Assembly: GCF_003254395.2 (NCBI RefSeq)
Contig: NC_037645.1
Span: forward strand, 5,447,406-5,511,405
Source: Apis mellifera
Lineage: Eukaryota; Arthropoda; Insecta; Hymenoptera; Apidae
Direction of reading: 5' to 3'
Length of the DNA: 64,000 nt
Below are positions 45,231-57,000 of this stretch, one piece after another. Numbering within the stretch: position 1 is the first letter of the stretch; each line of letters opens with the position of its first letter. Below the pieces are notes generated by a model. The model saw only the letters and a program-made list of their open reading frames with translations, did no database searches and had not been told where the DNA came from. Both the position numbers and the translations under genes were made by a program.

Positions 45231-47572
45231 AAGTTACGCAGGAAATTTCAAATTTAATCTTGTTGATTCTGATTTTTAAAGTTATGAAAATGCGCGAGAG
45301 GATATTTGTATGGTAAAATATTTATTTTTCTTTTTCTTTTTTTTTTGTTGTTATTGATTGGGAAAGGAAAAGAAATTTTTTCTTTTTCTGCAGTGCAATT
45401 TTTCTTGGAAATTTCCGATCAGAATCAGGGATAATGTGACGTTAAAATTAAAACATCTCTTTTGCAAGAAGTTTTTTCACTCCACGCCATTTTTGCACTA
45501 TTAAAATTATATCGAAAGGATAAAAAAGAACGAAACGCGAAAAGATTTTCTTCCAATCTTTCCTTTTCCCTTTTTCATTTCTTTCTTTGTAAAAAGAACA
45601 CTACTTTAAGGGGGATTACATTAATGCTCGGAATTTCAACGAAACTCTTCGTACAAAAAAAAGAAAGAAAAATAACGTTTCTTCAATTCTTAACGTTTCA
45701 ACCGTTTCACGAATGGTAAAAAAATGCTAAAAATTCCACGTATTAATTCGATACTCCCTCTGAGATAAATTCATTGTATCATTCGATTCGATTTCATTTC
45801 CAATCGTATCCAATCAAATCCTTTTATTTTCCCCGAGTTCTTCTTCTTTCTTCCTCTCCATTTTTCGGTGCAACCCGCTCAACACCTTCGCTTCGATCGT
45901 TCGCTACGGATCGCATAAATTTCGCGTATCCCCCTCCCTCCTCCCCTTCCATATCAAGCCGGCATCCGAGCAGAGTTGAACTTGTAATCTTCTAATCTGG
46001 TTTATTAATGAAGTTATATCGGCTATTGGCCTGAACTCGAACTGGGGCAATTTGTCATATCTTCTGGGACGCGGCGTAATTCCGATCGCCAAGTTTAGAC
46101 GATCTCCTCCCCCCTTCCCGTCTCGTTATGATTATAAAATTGGCCTGTTTCCTCGACTCGGGGACGGGAAACATTTTTATCGAGATTGAATTGAAACCGT
46201 AAACCCGAAGAACGCGCGATTTTTCTTCCATGGTGTACATGTATATGTATATGTATATATATGTATCGTGGAGGATGTATCGATTCCTACCTCGTCACGG
46301 CTGATTTATAAGAACCACTACCACCGCGGATATATATCGCGGCACTGACCTAAGCCGGTCTATTCGCAGACTGGTAATAACATCGATGGATTACATGGAT
46401 CAACCTGCACTCTCGTCCACCATTTTTTTTTCTTCTCTTTTTTTTCCAGAAAATAGAAAAATCTAACTTTAAAATTCGTATTCGCATGTGTAACCCATGG
46501 TGGTTATCTCGATTCGATCGTCGTCGAACAAAACTGTCCCGGTGTATCTTGCGCTCGCAAATTGTTTCCGGATTTTAGGGGTAATACGTAGAGCAATCTT
46601 GTATGGATAATTAAGCGGATCGATTCGTGGATAATCGTTTTCCATCCGTTGCTCTCTCGCGTGTAATGAAGAAATGGAGTAGGTAAATTTAGGTCGATTT
46701 GTTTGTTATTTTATCATTCTTCTCGAAGAGGAAGAATTCCATCATTTCGTTTGCCACTGTATCGATATCCAAGTGTCCGATTTTTCTCCAACACGAATAT
46801 TAAAATTAAAGGGAAAATTTTATTTTTCACACAGGGTAGAATAATCTTCCACCCTTTCCTTTTTCATTCCGTCTCAAATTTGCATATTGATACGGAAAAT
46901 CTTTCTCTCCTTAATTACATTTCGAGTAGATACTAATCCATTTCAAATTTAAATACAAATTATCATATTTCAAATAAATATCAAATTCTTCTTTTCCTCT
47001 TTTACTTCGAAGTAACTCTCGAGTCAATTTCCACGTATCAGATAGTCGATTTTTTCGTTTGTCAAGAAACAGTGGCGGGATCCTGTTTGAATCATTCCAA
47101 TCAGAAACGACATCTTGCTCCTTGACGTCAAGTTAAGTATAATGGAGGGGAGTGGAGGAAAAGTGGGATGCAGTTTTGCAAGTTGAAGCAAAGGGAAGTA
47201 GATTCGCGGACAAACTGCCGACTTGTTCATTGTTGGCCTTGTTGCAAATTGCGGTGTACAAGTCGGCGAGCAATTTGGAGGGCGTTCGCTCGAATACTCG
47301 TTTCTGCGGCTTTTCCATCAGAGGGAGGGGGGAGGAAAATTTCTCCCCCCCTTGTTTCGCGCCCGTCCGATCGATCACCCTTTGAACGAACCCGTTGCTT
47401 CGCAAGAAACGATTCAATTTCTTGTCGCGCACAAACCGAGCCCTCAACGGCCATCCGAGGTTTCTTAATTGACTCTCGTAAATAACACGCGAGCCGGACA
47501 TTTTATCAAGATTGAACGGAACGGAGTGCGAGTCGTTCACGCGAGGTCGGGGAAAGCGCAGCCCCGCCTTAC

Positions 47573-47615
47573 CTTCGAGACGTGAAATTTTATCAAAATT
47601 CAAAACGAAACACAT
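47573..47615 (-). other. candidate 43-nt exon between splice-like signals
   Basis: On the minus strand a pyrimidine-rich acceptor GTTCCTTCCAACAG precedes an ATG, and 43 nt later comes GAAG|GTAAGG. The frame reads MCFVLNFDKISRLE and belongs to a longer open frame at 47133-47717 with no recognised domain. The signals are good, but nothing confirms use. Confidence 0.15.
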
Positions 47616-47719
47616 CTGTTGGAAGGAACGTACGAGAAATCCGATTGGGAAGCTTCCAAATGGTAATTTTTCACTAGAGAGGAAACACCAGACTTTGCAA
47701 ATCGAACGATTATTCAATA

Positions 47720-50700
47720 CTGTTCGAAAAATATATTTTCAACTCGGTCAAGGATTGAATTAAAAAACAGAGAAATTTTTTTAAATGTCCCATCTTGAGT
47801 CAAACGATGAATACGTAAGATACGTCTCTTCGAGCGAAAAAAGCTTGAATAAATATATAAATTAATTACAATATAATAAATATAATAATAAATTAATTAC
47901 AACTTACAACTTTTCAAAATTTATGATATTCAAAATTTCGAAGGGAAAACCGATCGAGAATAATCTCGAAAATTTCTCCAATTTCTTCATTATTCTCCAA
48001 TCGTGGAAGGAAGAATTCCCAACGGTTCACCCTCCTCCTCCAGAGGAAAGAACCCGCATAAATAAATTCCCAAGGAGGAAGATTCGAAGTCGAACAGCAT
48101 CCACCACTTCGACTCGGGGAGCCCATCTTCAAATCGCCTCCTCGGGGGAGGATCCGAGAATTTGCACCGATCTCGCGGGAAAATTTGTTAATGTCGCAAT
48201 GGAAGGAGGATCCTTTAACAAGCTGACGAGAGAACGAGAAGTTTTACACCGGGTCTCTCATTAGCCGTCACTTCATTAAACGAGCGTAAAATTTTATCGT
48301 TATTTCATCTCGGCCATCGAAACGGATGGTGATAGACAGAGATATCCCTCGGACAGAGAGCGAGTAAGGGAGAGAGAGAAAGAGACAGGAAGCTCGATCC
48401 ACGACGTAGTACGCGAGTCGACGTACTACGTGCTCGCAAAAGTTTCGAAGGGCCGCTCTGCCTTCGGTCGAGAGGGCTCTCGCAGCGGCACCAGCTTTCA
48501 GACCGATGGAGTACGCACTCCACCCGACTCGGTGATGCATATCTTCAGTTACGAGCATTTTCACTCGGGCTTATATGCAATATTCTCGAGCGTTCTAATC
48601 ACTGTGCCGCGAGTTTTCCAAACTCGCCAACCCGCCCTCGCCGGGCAACATATCCGGCTTGCATCTGAAATCAACGTTCCTTCTCGTTTCTCTTGTAAAT
48701 TTTTGTCGAAAATTATATTATAGTGTCTTTCCTTAACGGAATGTCTATTGTGTGATACGGCGATAAGGTTAAGTTCGTCGAGCAAATTTTCTCGTTCAAT
48801 TCAATAATTGGAATCGAATAGATTGGCATTACAGAGAATTACACGATTGAAAGCGGAGTTTTTTGAACAAAATATCAGAAGAATCCGAGGTGAACAAGTT
48901 TGGAATAAAACGATGCGAAACAAGAGACGTGGAAATTCCAAGAGGAGGAAAACGGGCGAGGGAGAATCTTCGTCCCGATTTATAAAAATGCAGAAATCTC
49001 GTGGTGGTATCGCCAAGATCTCGTTCAGTCGAATCGCGGCGAATTTGTTCGGATTCGTTTCCCTCGCGTGGCGCGTGTCGGGAATCGCGTTCCTCTCTCT
49101 TCTGGAGAGGGAGGGGAAAATTCTGAAACTGGAGAGAGAGAGAGAGAGAAGGGAGAACAAAGTTCTCGGATATCGAAGATGAATCTTTTCCCTCGAAAGA
49201 AAGTTGCTACGAATCCGATGAAACGTGAAAGCTGATCGCCTTGAGTGAGGCGAATTCCCCGGCTTTAGAAATTTACCTAGAAGGCATAGAAAATGAGACC
49301 GGGCGACTTTGAATCTTGCATGAAACTGGACTATTTTCAAAGAGCTTGAAAGTGAATCCCTTAGCTGGAACAACCTCGGCTCCTCGAGGATCGCGTGTTA
49401 ATTTCACGATTTTAACGTCTCGGTGGAATAGAATTATTAACGATCATTTATACAATGAATTTCTTCCCCCCCCTTCTTCCAAAAACACAGGAAAAGAACG
49501 TGTGAGAATTTTAAAGGCAAAGTTTATAAACCGATCACGATGAAAGGATATCCTTCACTTTTTTGTATTTGTGGTATTTTGATATACAAAGAATTATAAA
49601 ATATTTGGGTTTTGATTTTTTCTTCCTTCTGAAATATTCCAATCTGTTTTTTTTTTCAACTACAAATTAAACAGCATGTTATATCAATGACTAAATTATT
49701 ATAGTCAATTAAATTATTCAAATGTATTCTTAAATTTTTCGAGTTGAGGATATTCTATCTTGAAAGAATCTACTAAAATATCTCGCGCACTGTTACGATG
49801 ACGTACCTTCGAAAAATATCTTTTTGACAAAGATTTAATTTGTTTAAAATCGATCCTTTCCTTTCTTTAAATCAAACATTTCCATATATTATCACTAACA
49901 AGTACGAAAAACAAGAGACGACACTTTTCTTCCTCTCGTCCTATATAAGTTTCACGTTTTATTATATTCTGATTCTTCGAACATCGAAGAGGATTGAAAT
50001 TGGGAAAAGTCATTTACGATTCTATATACGTCGATGAAATATGAACGAGAGGAAAAGGTTTAACGTTTCGAAGCGAAAATGCGCGCGACACCGAGATTCG
50101 ACGAAAAGTTTCCCTTCGCCGGATCTGTCGTCACACCTCTGCCAAGTTAATTGGAATTCCTGCGGTACGAGACAACGGCCATTTCTTAGTACTGTCCACG
50201 AAAGGCGAGGTGAACACCCCCATTCACCGGCAATACAGAGGGGTTCGCCTCTCTAAGTGGCCGCCACAAGCTGTTTAAAGGAGCTTGCCAACTTCCGGCT
50301 GCTCGTGACCTCGGCTGGACGTGCAACCGCAAAAGTTATCACACACGGGATGGGAACACAGGGCGGAAGCAAATTGCCAACAAAAAATTTAAGTCTTCCT
50401 CAGTCTCCTAATTTTTTTTCTTTTTTTTTTCAATAACTCTCGAATGTTTCATTTTCCCCTGCAAACAATTGCAATCTTTATTTCGATCTTATACCATCCT
50501 TCATTTTATATTTTATTCGTATCGCATCTAAAACATCTTCTTCGCGTGTAAAATGACTCGTCGGTTCGTTGTTACTGTTATTAAGTTTTCTTAGATTCTT
50601 CCAATAATCTTCTATGGTATTATTTTCAGAGTAAGATGCATCTTAATTCTTTCTTTCCAAAATCCTCTCTTATCCCTCCTCACATTTTCATTCATCGATT

Positions 50701-52920
50701 CCCCTTTTTGCGACACGACAAGGAAATTACATTATGTCTGTATTCCATCCCCGACACCGCGGGAGGTAATCGCAATCTTATATTAAATTTCCTTTCAGGC
50801 CTCAGTCCCCGACCCGTTTTGTTGCCCGTCGCAAAATTCGCGACAAAGGGTAGTTTAACTCTTTGACGCGTCGATCCCGATGAAAGGGGCGAATGAAAGC
50901 GTCAATACCTTCAAACACCTTTAATTTTTCGAAGCTTCCCCCTCTCTCCCTCTAAAAAAAAAAAAAAAAAAAAGAGAAATCCTCGATCGAAAAAAAAAGA
51001 GGAGGGGTAGGGGGTGAGGTTCCAAAAACCGGGGGCCGATAACCGGATCGTGGAAAACAATGACGCAATCAGCGCGTCGTGCGCGGTATTCACCCCTCTC
51101 ACAAAGAGACTATCCCCAAAGCATCGAGAAGGTCGCATCGAGCGGCGGTCCCTTTCAAAGCTTTGTTTCCATCACGGCAGACTTGATCGAACGTTCGTTA
51201 ACCGAACCGTGTATCGAGACACCCATTACTCGATTCGTTGTTTAACCCGTACCTCATCGATGCTCACATCCCAATTTTCCACAATCTTCGATTAGCCGCG
51301 TGTCATCAGAAGGAAAGAAAGGAAAAAATTCTCGAGAAACGTCGATCGATCGATCATCCCCTATCCCCCTATCTCTCGATGTTTCGATCTATCTTTGCAA
51401 TGGGGGGAGGAGGCGAGCCGCTGATGGCTTTAAACCAGGATTCGAGGGTGTGGTGGGCCGTTTCCACGAGTTGACAAACGCCTTTCGACACGCGCGATCA
51501 GCTTCCTGATCGAGCTTTTTTCGCGCGGCAGAGAGAGAGGAAGAAGGAGAAGAGAAAAAGGAAAGGGGGAGGAAATCGTCTTACGTTACACGTTACGCAA
51601 ATCGGAACGGTTGATCGTAATGGAGATTGTTCGATGAAACGAAACGGTGCCTTACGGAATCGCTTTGCTCCCCCCAATGGTTATTCGATGAAACGATTTA
51701 CTCGATGATGGTTTATCAATAATGTAGTTTATTTAATGGTTTATCGAATGGTACGTTGATCGTTCGTTAGGTTGAATAGGCGTTTGGAATAGGATTGAAA
51801 TCGTGATTCGAAATGTGGAGGTGAATTTTTCGGTGGAAATGAAATTTCGGAAATTTTGGCGAAATGTAGATTTCACGATTATCCGTTTAGACATTCCGTT
51901 TATGCGGTGAATTTTTATAACAAAGGAAATTTTAATATTAGATGAATCTTAAGTGAAATATTGAATATTATTTGAATCTATTTAATATATTTTGTGATAT
52001 AATTTTTTTGCAAAATTTTAAATTAGTAATATTCGATGTCTATTGTGCAGGGATGCAACGTTTCGTTAATAAACGTGTTCTCCTATTAATTACACGAAAA
52101 TTATAAACGATGGCCAAAATTAGGATTTCTATTACACGTAGAGATAGAAATTTTTAACACTTGAGTTTACTCGCAATTGGGTTAGATAATCGATGAATAA
52201 TAATTATTCCAATTTGCGGGATTGAGGGAAAAGTTTGAAATAAAATGCTGGCTGACCGTTCGTTGACTATTCTACTTATATCGAATACATTATTGGATCA
52301 TGCTATTATATACTGGATTATATTGGATTAACTTTTGATTTATTCAACGAATTCACTGGTCAGCATGTTCCGATTCGATACCACTCTACTGATTATTCAA
52401 TTGTGCCTAGGCAGAAATTAATCAAGTTTATCTGATAAACTTTCAAAATTGATTTCGAAAAATAAACAATTATTAATTTCACCAATGTATATCTTTCGAG
52501 CTTCGATTCACTTCACGATTTTTACATATATTACTATATAAATTTTTTATATTTTTTATATATTGTTTACTCATGCTTTTAGATTGTTTGCGTTTCTTGT
52601 TTGCTTGTGTATAAAGCGGGACCGGAGCATTGATTTTTATATCACTACGTCCCACTTTTAACTTTGATATCAATGCTCGAATACACGGAAACCTTTTTAC
52701 ATTAATTCTAAAATTTTTTCCTAAAACTTTTATCCAAAATTGATTTCTCTTCCTTCTCTCAATTAAATCAATTTTACAATTATCAATCGTATCATTAGAA
52801 TCTGCAAATATACAAACAATCTTAATAAAATTATTTTCATTCGTCGTATTATTTTACTTGATATAAAAAATAAAGAAGGAAAATTATTAAACCTTCATCT
52901 CCTTCAATTTTCTCAAAAAA
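47720..52920. other. gene-free stretch
   Basis: GC-richer islets at 48000-48540, 50050-50330 and 50990-51560 alternate with AT-rich DNA. Simple repeats include GA at 49132-49150, T-rich at 50411-50431 and A20 at 50954-50973. 51900-52920 is extremely AT-rich and featureless apart from loose ATTGGATTA-type repetition near 52290-52330. Confidence 0.5.
48404..48431. other. perfect 10-bp inverted repeat
   Basis: ACGTAGTACG, an 8-nt loop, then CGTACTACGT. A second perfect hairpin TGGAGT-ACGC-ACTCCA lies about 75 bp away at 48507-48522. Both sit in a CpG-rich islet with overlapping minus-strand frames and no recognised protein. Confidence 0.6.
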
Positions 52921-53091
52921 AAAAAAGTTATGTTTTGTTTATGAATAGAAAACAAAATGGTCGATTTCTGGTACAATGTATGGATACATGTGGATCGAGT
53001 TCCGTAAACGTATCACGAAAAATGAAGAGGGTACTTGGGTCTCGATGGGTGGACCCGTTGTAAGAAACGTCTCGTTTAAGGAGCAATCTGG

Positions 53092-53451
53092 ATGGCGGCC
53101 AACGACGCGGCCGGGGAACGATCTTTAAACGATGAAAAGTTATCACCATGGAACGGCATCTTTTGCATAATACTGATATACGAAGACAATTTTTCGAGAA
53201 TTATGGACTCGGATACGCGTCAAAATTGCAATTCGTGTTTCGTCTGTCTTCCAGCAGATAGGACTGATCGTGAAAATTACGAGCTGTATAAGCTAATTAT
53301 TCTTCGAATAATTAAATTTGCGTTAATGGCAGCGACGGTCTCCCCGTCGTTTGCCGGGATTGAATGCGTAATCGATACCGAAAGTTCGATGAAATGCACT
53401 CTCATCTTCTTAAAATTTAATCTTTCGGTGTGGCCCATTATTGGCAAATGA
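53092..53451 (+). CDS. weak small-ORF candidate, 119 aa, unrecognised
   Basis: An ATG at 53092 opens a 119-codon frame ending in TGA. It lies in a segment of more balanced composition between very AT-rich flanks and lacks low-complexity sequence. Few competing frames overlap it. The peptide begins MAANDAAGERSLNDEKLS and has a Cys cluster (NCNSCFVCL near residue 48) and a moderately hydrophobic stretch near residues 69-80. No domain or family is recognised. The ATG context is not strong and no promoter or splice signals are evident, so it may be a conserved non-coding element that happens to be open. Confidence 0.15.
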   Translation: MAANDAAGERSLNDEKLSPWNGIFCIILIYEDNFSRIMDSDTRQNCNSCFVCLPADRTDRENYELYKLIILRIIKFALMAATVSPSFAGIECVIDTESSMKCTLIFLKFNLSVWPIIGK

Positions 53452-55260
53452 ACTCTTTGCGTTTCGTTTCATCCAATGTTGCGTTAATTACTCCTTCTTG
53501 GATTTTCCTTCAATTTTTTCCTTCAACAATTAAGAAAAATCGATCGTGTTGAAATTATCAGGAATTTCTGAAAGCTGAAACAAACGTCGGTTCGTCCTTT
53601 CCTTTGACACTATTTTCGTTCGAAATATTTTTTTCATTATTTTTAAAATAATCTAATTTTCATCCAAACTGCTATATATACAGTTTCTAATAATTCATTC
53701 TATATAAAATTTTATCTTCTTATTTCCGTTGGTTACAAGAGTTGCTTATACACTTGCAGAATATGCAGATTTTCTTTACTGATCAAAGATTATGGATGCT
53801 CGTGGCTTTTTTCTTTTTCTTTACACTTAACATCAGATTATTGAAATAAATAATGAGATGGCGAGAAAATGGTGAGAATTATCTCATTACATTTTACATT
53901 CAATATTATAATCAGAATAACGTATAATATCCGATGTATAAACTTGCATAAATCGAATCTCATATTCACGCCTCAGGAACAATGCCTTATAAGGAAATTT
54001 ACAAATTATCAAACCGTCGTAATTAACATAATCAATGCTTCGTTCAAAAATACTTTAAAAAAGAAATATTTATTCCTCTTAAAATCCTCCATCAAGAATT
54101 TTTCACTAATTTCGAATACTTCTGTAAAACAATCATTTTTACGAATTGAAAACTTCCAATCCACCACCATAAATCAAACTCTTTCTTATTTATTTTTCTT
54201 CTTTTTTATCGAACGTAGTCGACGATAAAATTCCCGGTGTAAATAGAGAAATGAGGCATCTATTCGATCGTAACCGTTAGACGGGGGTTGAACACGAGAA
54301 GGATCGTTACGCGCGAAACGATTTTTTCGCGCTTTCGTCGATCCATGTGTGAAAAGAGTGTCGGATTTCGTCCTGTTCGCGGGCGTGCATAATTCAGGCG
54401 GGAAAAAGTGTGTCGTTCGAACGCGGAGAGGGTGAGGAGGGGGAGCGAGCTTAGCCGGCCGTTTCACCGTCGAGCATAAACCATTTTTCTCCTCCCTGCA
54501 AAAAACAATGCATCGCCGGGTTAGCCAGAGATGAAGCGCGCCGCTATTTACGCGTGTAAAAAAGGCACGAATACGCACGCTTGCACACACACATACATAC
54601 ATACGCGCGCGCATCAAGTTTCAACGCCCACCGCCTTTTATTTTTATCCATCCTCGGTTACTTTATATCCACTCTCGTGTAAATTCGAATCACTCGGGGC
54701 TTGGATTCTCGCTCGTATTACTACTTCACCAAACGGAATAATCGGCGTATTAGGGCGTGTTCCGGACGCGTGTAATCGGAATTTCCGTCGGTCTGGTGTG
54801 TATATATATATATATTGAATTGTATCGCGTAAGAGTATATCACAGGCGGTTTTATTATCCGTTTTTAATTATTTCCCGCGTTTTAAATATTTACTTTTAT
54901 TCAACCCTTTTGTTGAACAAAAGAGGCAAATTGGTTTTCTCGAGAAATATATATTGTTACGATTTTTCTCTTCTTTTTTTTATTTTAAGAATTAGAAGAA
55001 TATTTATTAAAATTAAAAGATCGTAGCACCTCGACATTTTGTTTGATTCTCACGTTTCTCAATCTCTTTGTTTCTTCTGTAATGCGACGCCTGTTTTTGG
55101 ATGGCCATGATAAATAAAAGAAAAATTGTTTCACGATCCGAGTTGTAAATGTGGATAATTCGTTTGTAAAACGAATGTTTGAATAGATCTCTACATCTTG
55201 CGGCTCGAAATATTATTTGGTTTATAGAGTCTGTTTTTAACGGTGTTTCCATTCCCTCCG
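53452..55260. other. gene-free stretch
   Basis: 53640-54190 is AT-rich. 54220-54540 is a CpG-rich islet with frames open on both strands. A short (TA)n lies at 54800-54815. No gene recognised. Confidence 0.5.
54582..54614. repeat. 33-bp alternating purine-pyrimidine tract
   Basis: TGCACACACACATACATACA followed by TACGCGCGCGCAT alternates purine and pyrimidine without interruption and ends in a CG-repeat core. Such tracts favour left-handed DNA under supercoiling. It borders a CpG-rich islet. Confidence 0.75.
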
Positions 55261-55264
55261 TCGT

Positions 55265-55510
55265 CTTTCCCGTGGATCAAACAACAATGAATATCGATTT
55301 TCAATTCACTTGTATTTCCGAACGATACTTGACAATCAACAATATGTGACCACCAACTACGTAATCATTACAGCCGATGGAAATATTATTCACAATTCTG
55401 CACAATGGCATTTTTATTTTTCTTCGACCAACGTTCACTCTCTCGTGGCGATCAGACAACAATGAATATCGACTTTCGATTTATTTTTATATTACACGTT
55501 GTCGAAATTA
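55265..55510. repeat. diverged direct duplication, 175-bp offset
   Basis: ACAACAATGAATATCGA occurs at 55281 and 55456, preceded in both by CGTGG...GATCA and followed by TTTTCAATTCACTTGTATTT versus CTTTCGATTTATTTTTATAT. The region between is less similar, so only part of an old duplication remains recognisable. Confidence 0.55.
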
Positions 55511-57000
55511 TCAATAAATCGAAAGACGATATTAATCAACTTTGCCAATTCTAAATAATTATATTCATAACGAGAAGAAAGATTTGTACGATACGTAAAA
55601 AAGCTTAAAGGATTAGAAAGAATTATCGTTCGTAACTACTCAAATTAAAATCTATTCAATTCGAGAATAATCAAAAAGAAAAAAAGAGAGATCCAACCAG
55701 ATCGTTATAAAATGGAAGAAAACATTGGAATTTGATTTGAAAACGCGCGATTTCCGGAGGAAAAAAAAAAGATGGATTGAAAGTAGGTTTTTTGAAACGT
55801 TTGCTGGTCGTGAATCGTCGTTCGAAATCGAATTCGTCGACCAACTGCGCCAACTATGAAACTGCCAGTGATGTTCGATTCAGGTTTAACTCTGAACCCA
55901 TTAACAATTTCGTTCGTATTCGAAAGAGAAAGAAAGAAAGGAAGAAAAAAATGGAGAGAACAACTATGTCGAAGCTATGCTGGGAGGGAGAGATATTTGT
56001 CGTTGAAGCGAGTGGCTCGAAAAAGCGTCGGGACGAACGCAAAACGACCCAGAAATTCCATCTATCCGATGTTTCGGGCACACGGCCGTATAAAACTTTT
56101 CATTTCTATATCTCTTCCGAATTTCCTTTGATGTCCAGATCACCTCGTCCCAATCGGTGCATACAAGCCGCCTCGTAACAGGAACGAAATCGACAAGCTT
56201 GGATCCCTCAGAGATCCTAATTGCATTCCATGCATCGATACAGTGCCACCTGAAAGAGGAAAAGAGAGAGAGAGAAGAGAGAGAGAGGAAAAATCACGCG
56301 ATATGATTTCAAAGCACACACATACAAAAAAAAAAGAAGAAGAAAGAAGAAAAGAAAGAGATAAGACAACGAGAGTTGAGGAAAATCAGTCGATGACGTG
56401 AGAGAGGAACTGGAGAAATGGAGATCTTTGATTCCCTCTCGCGAAATAAATCCATGGAGTTGGAGATTCTTCTTCAGGCAGATCGTATGCTATTCGTTAA
56501 AATACGTAAAATAAAAATAATGTCTTAATAATGTCTTCGTGCCTGGCCTGGAAGGTAATGAAAAGGGCTGGCTCCGTGAAAACTTTTCTGCCATTGCTCT
56601 CTCTCTCTCTCTCTATCCATGTTTCTTCCCTCGAATCGATATTTTTAGAGAAGCCGCTTCTACGTGCTTATTTATTTCATCGCCAATTTTCTATTTATCG
56701 CCAAGACGTGTCTACTTTTATCCACCTGTTCTATGGATAAATAATTCTCGAATGGGCCGAAACTCCATCTCTCTCGCGAACGAGAAATTAAATCTAGAAC
56801 ATACGTGAAAGAAAATCGTGGTTAGATTGGGGCGAGATATGAATCATTGCAAGGCGAGTAGAGCAAAATCCGATGATGGTCGGATAGATTCGAACGAAGG
56901 AGTTAAGATAGTTCTGAAACGGAGTAGAACGGGAACGTATATGGTCGGGCACGCGAAACGAGCCGCCGACAGACAGAGTGAAATAAAACATTTATAGTCG
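55511..57000. other. gene-free stretch with purine tracts
   Basis: A GA-rich tract at 56253-56291 and an A/G-only tract at 56322-56365 dominate the middle. A CT microsatellite lies at 56598-56614. The plus-strand frame at 55777-56178 (133 codons) is Lys/Arg-rich without a domain and was not accepted. Confidence 0.55.

Larger units (their letters stand above)
44567..47130. other. gene-free stretch with a GC-rich islet
   Basis: 44720-45240 is GC- and CpG-rich; the rest is AT-rich. A TATATG-type microsatellite lies at 46236-46266, and an imperfect palindrome CCGCGGATATATATCGCGG at 46324-46342. Pyrimidine-skewed sequence occupies 45780-45960. No gene recognised. Confidence 0.5.

Noticed and set aside
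47133..47717. 194-codon minus-strand frame
   Set aside because: Several plus-strand frames overlap most of it in a GC-richer islet, and no domain is recognised. Only the small splice-flanked part was kept as a weak candidate.
48404..48431. MicroRNA precursor
   Set aside because: The stem is only 10 bp and no known mature microRNA sequence was recognised here or at the other hairpins; all are too short or too interrupted.
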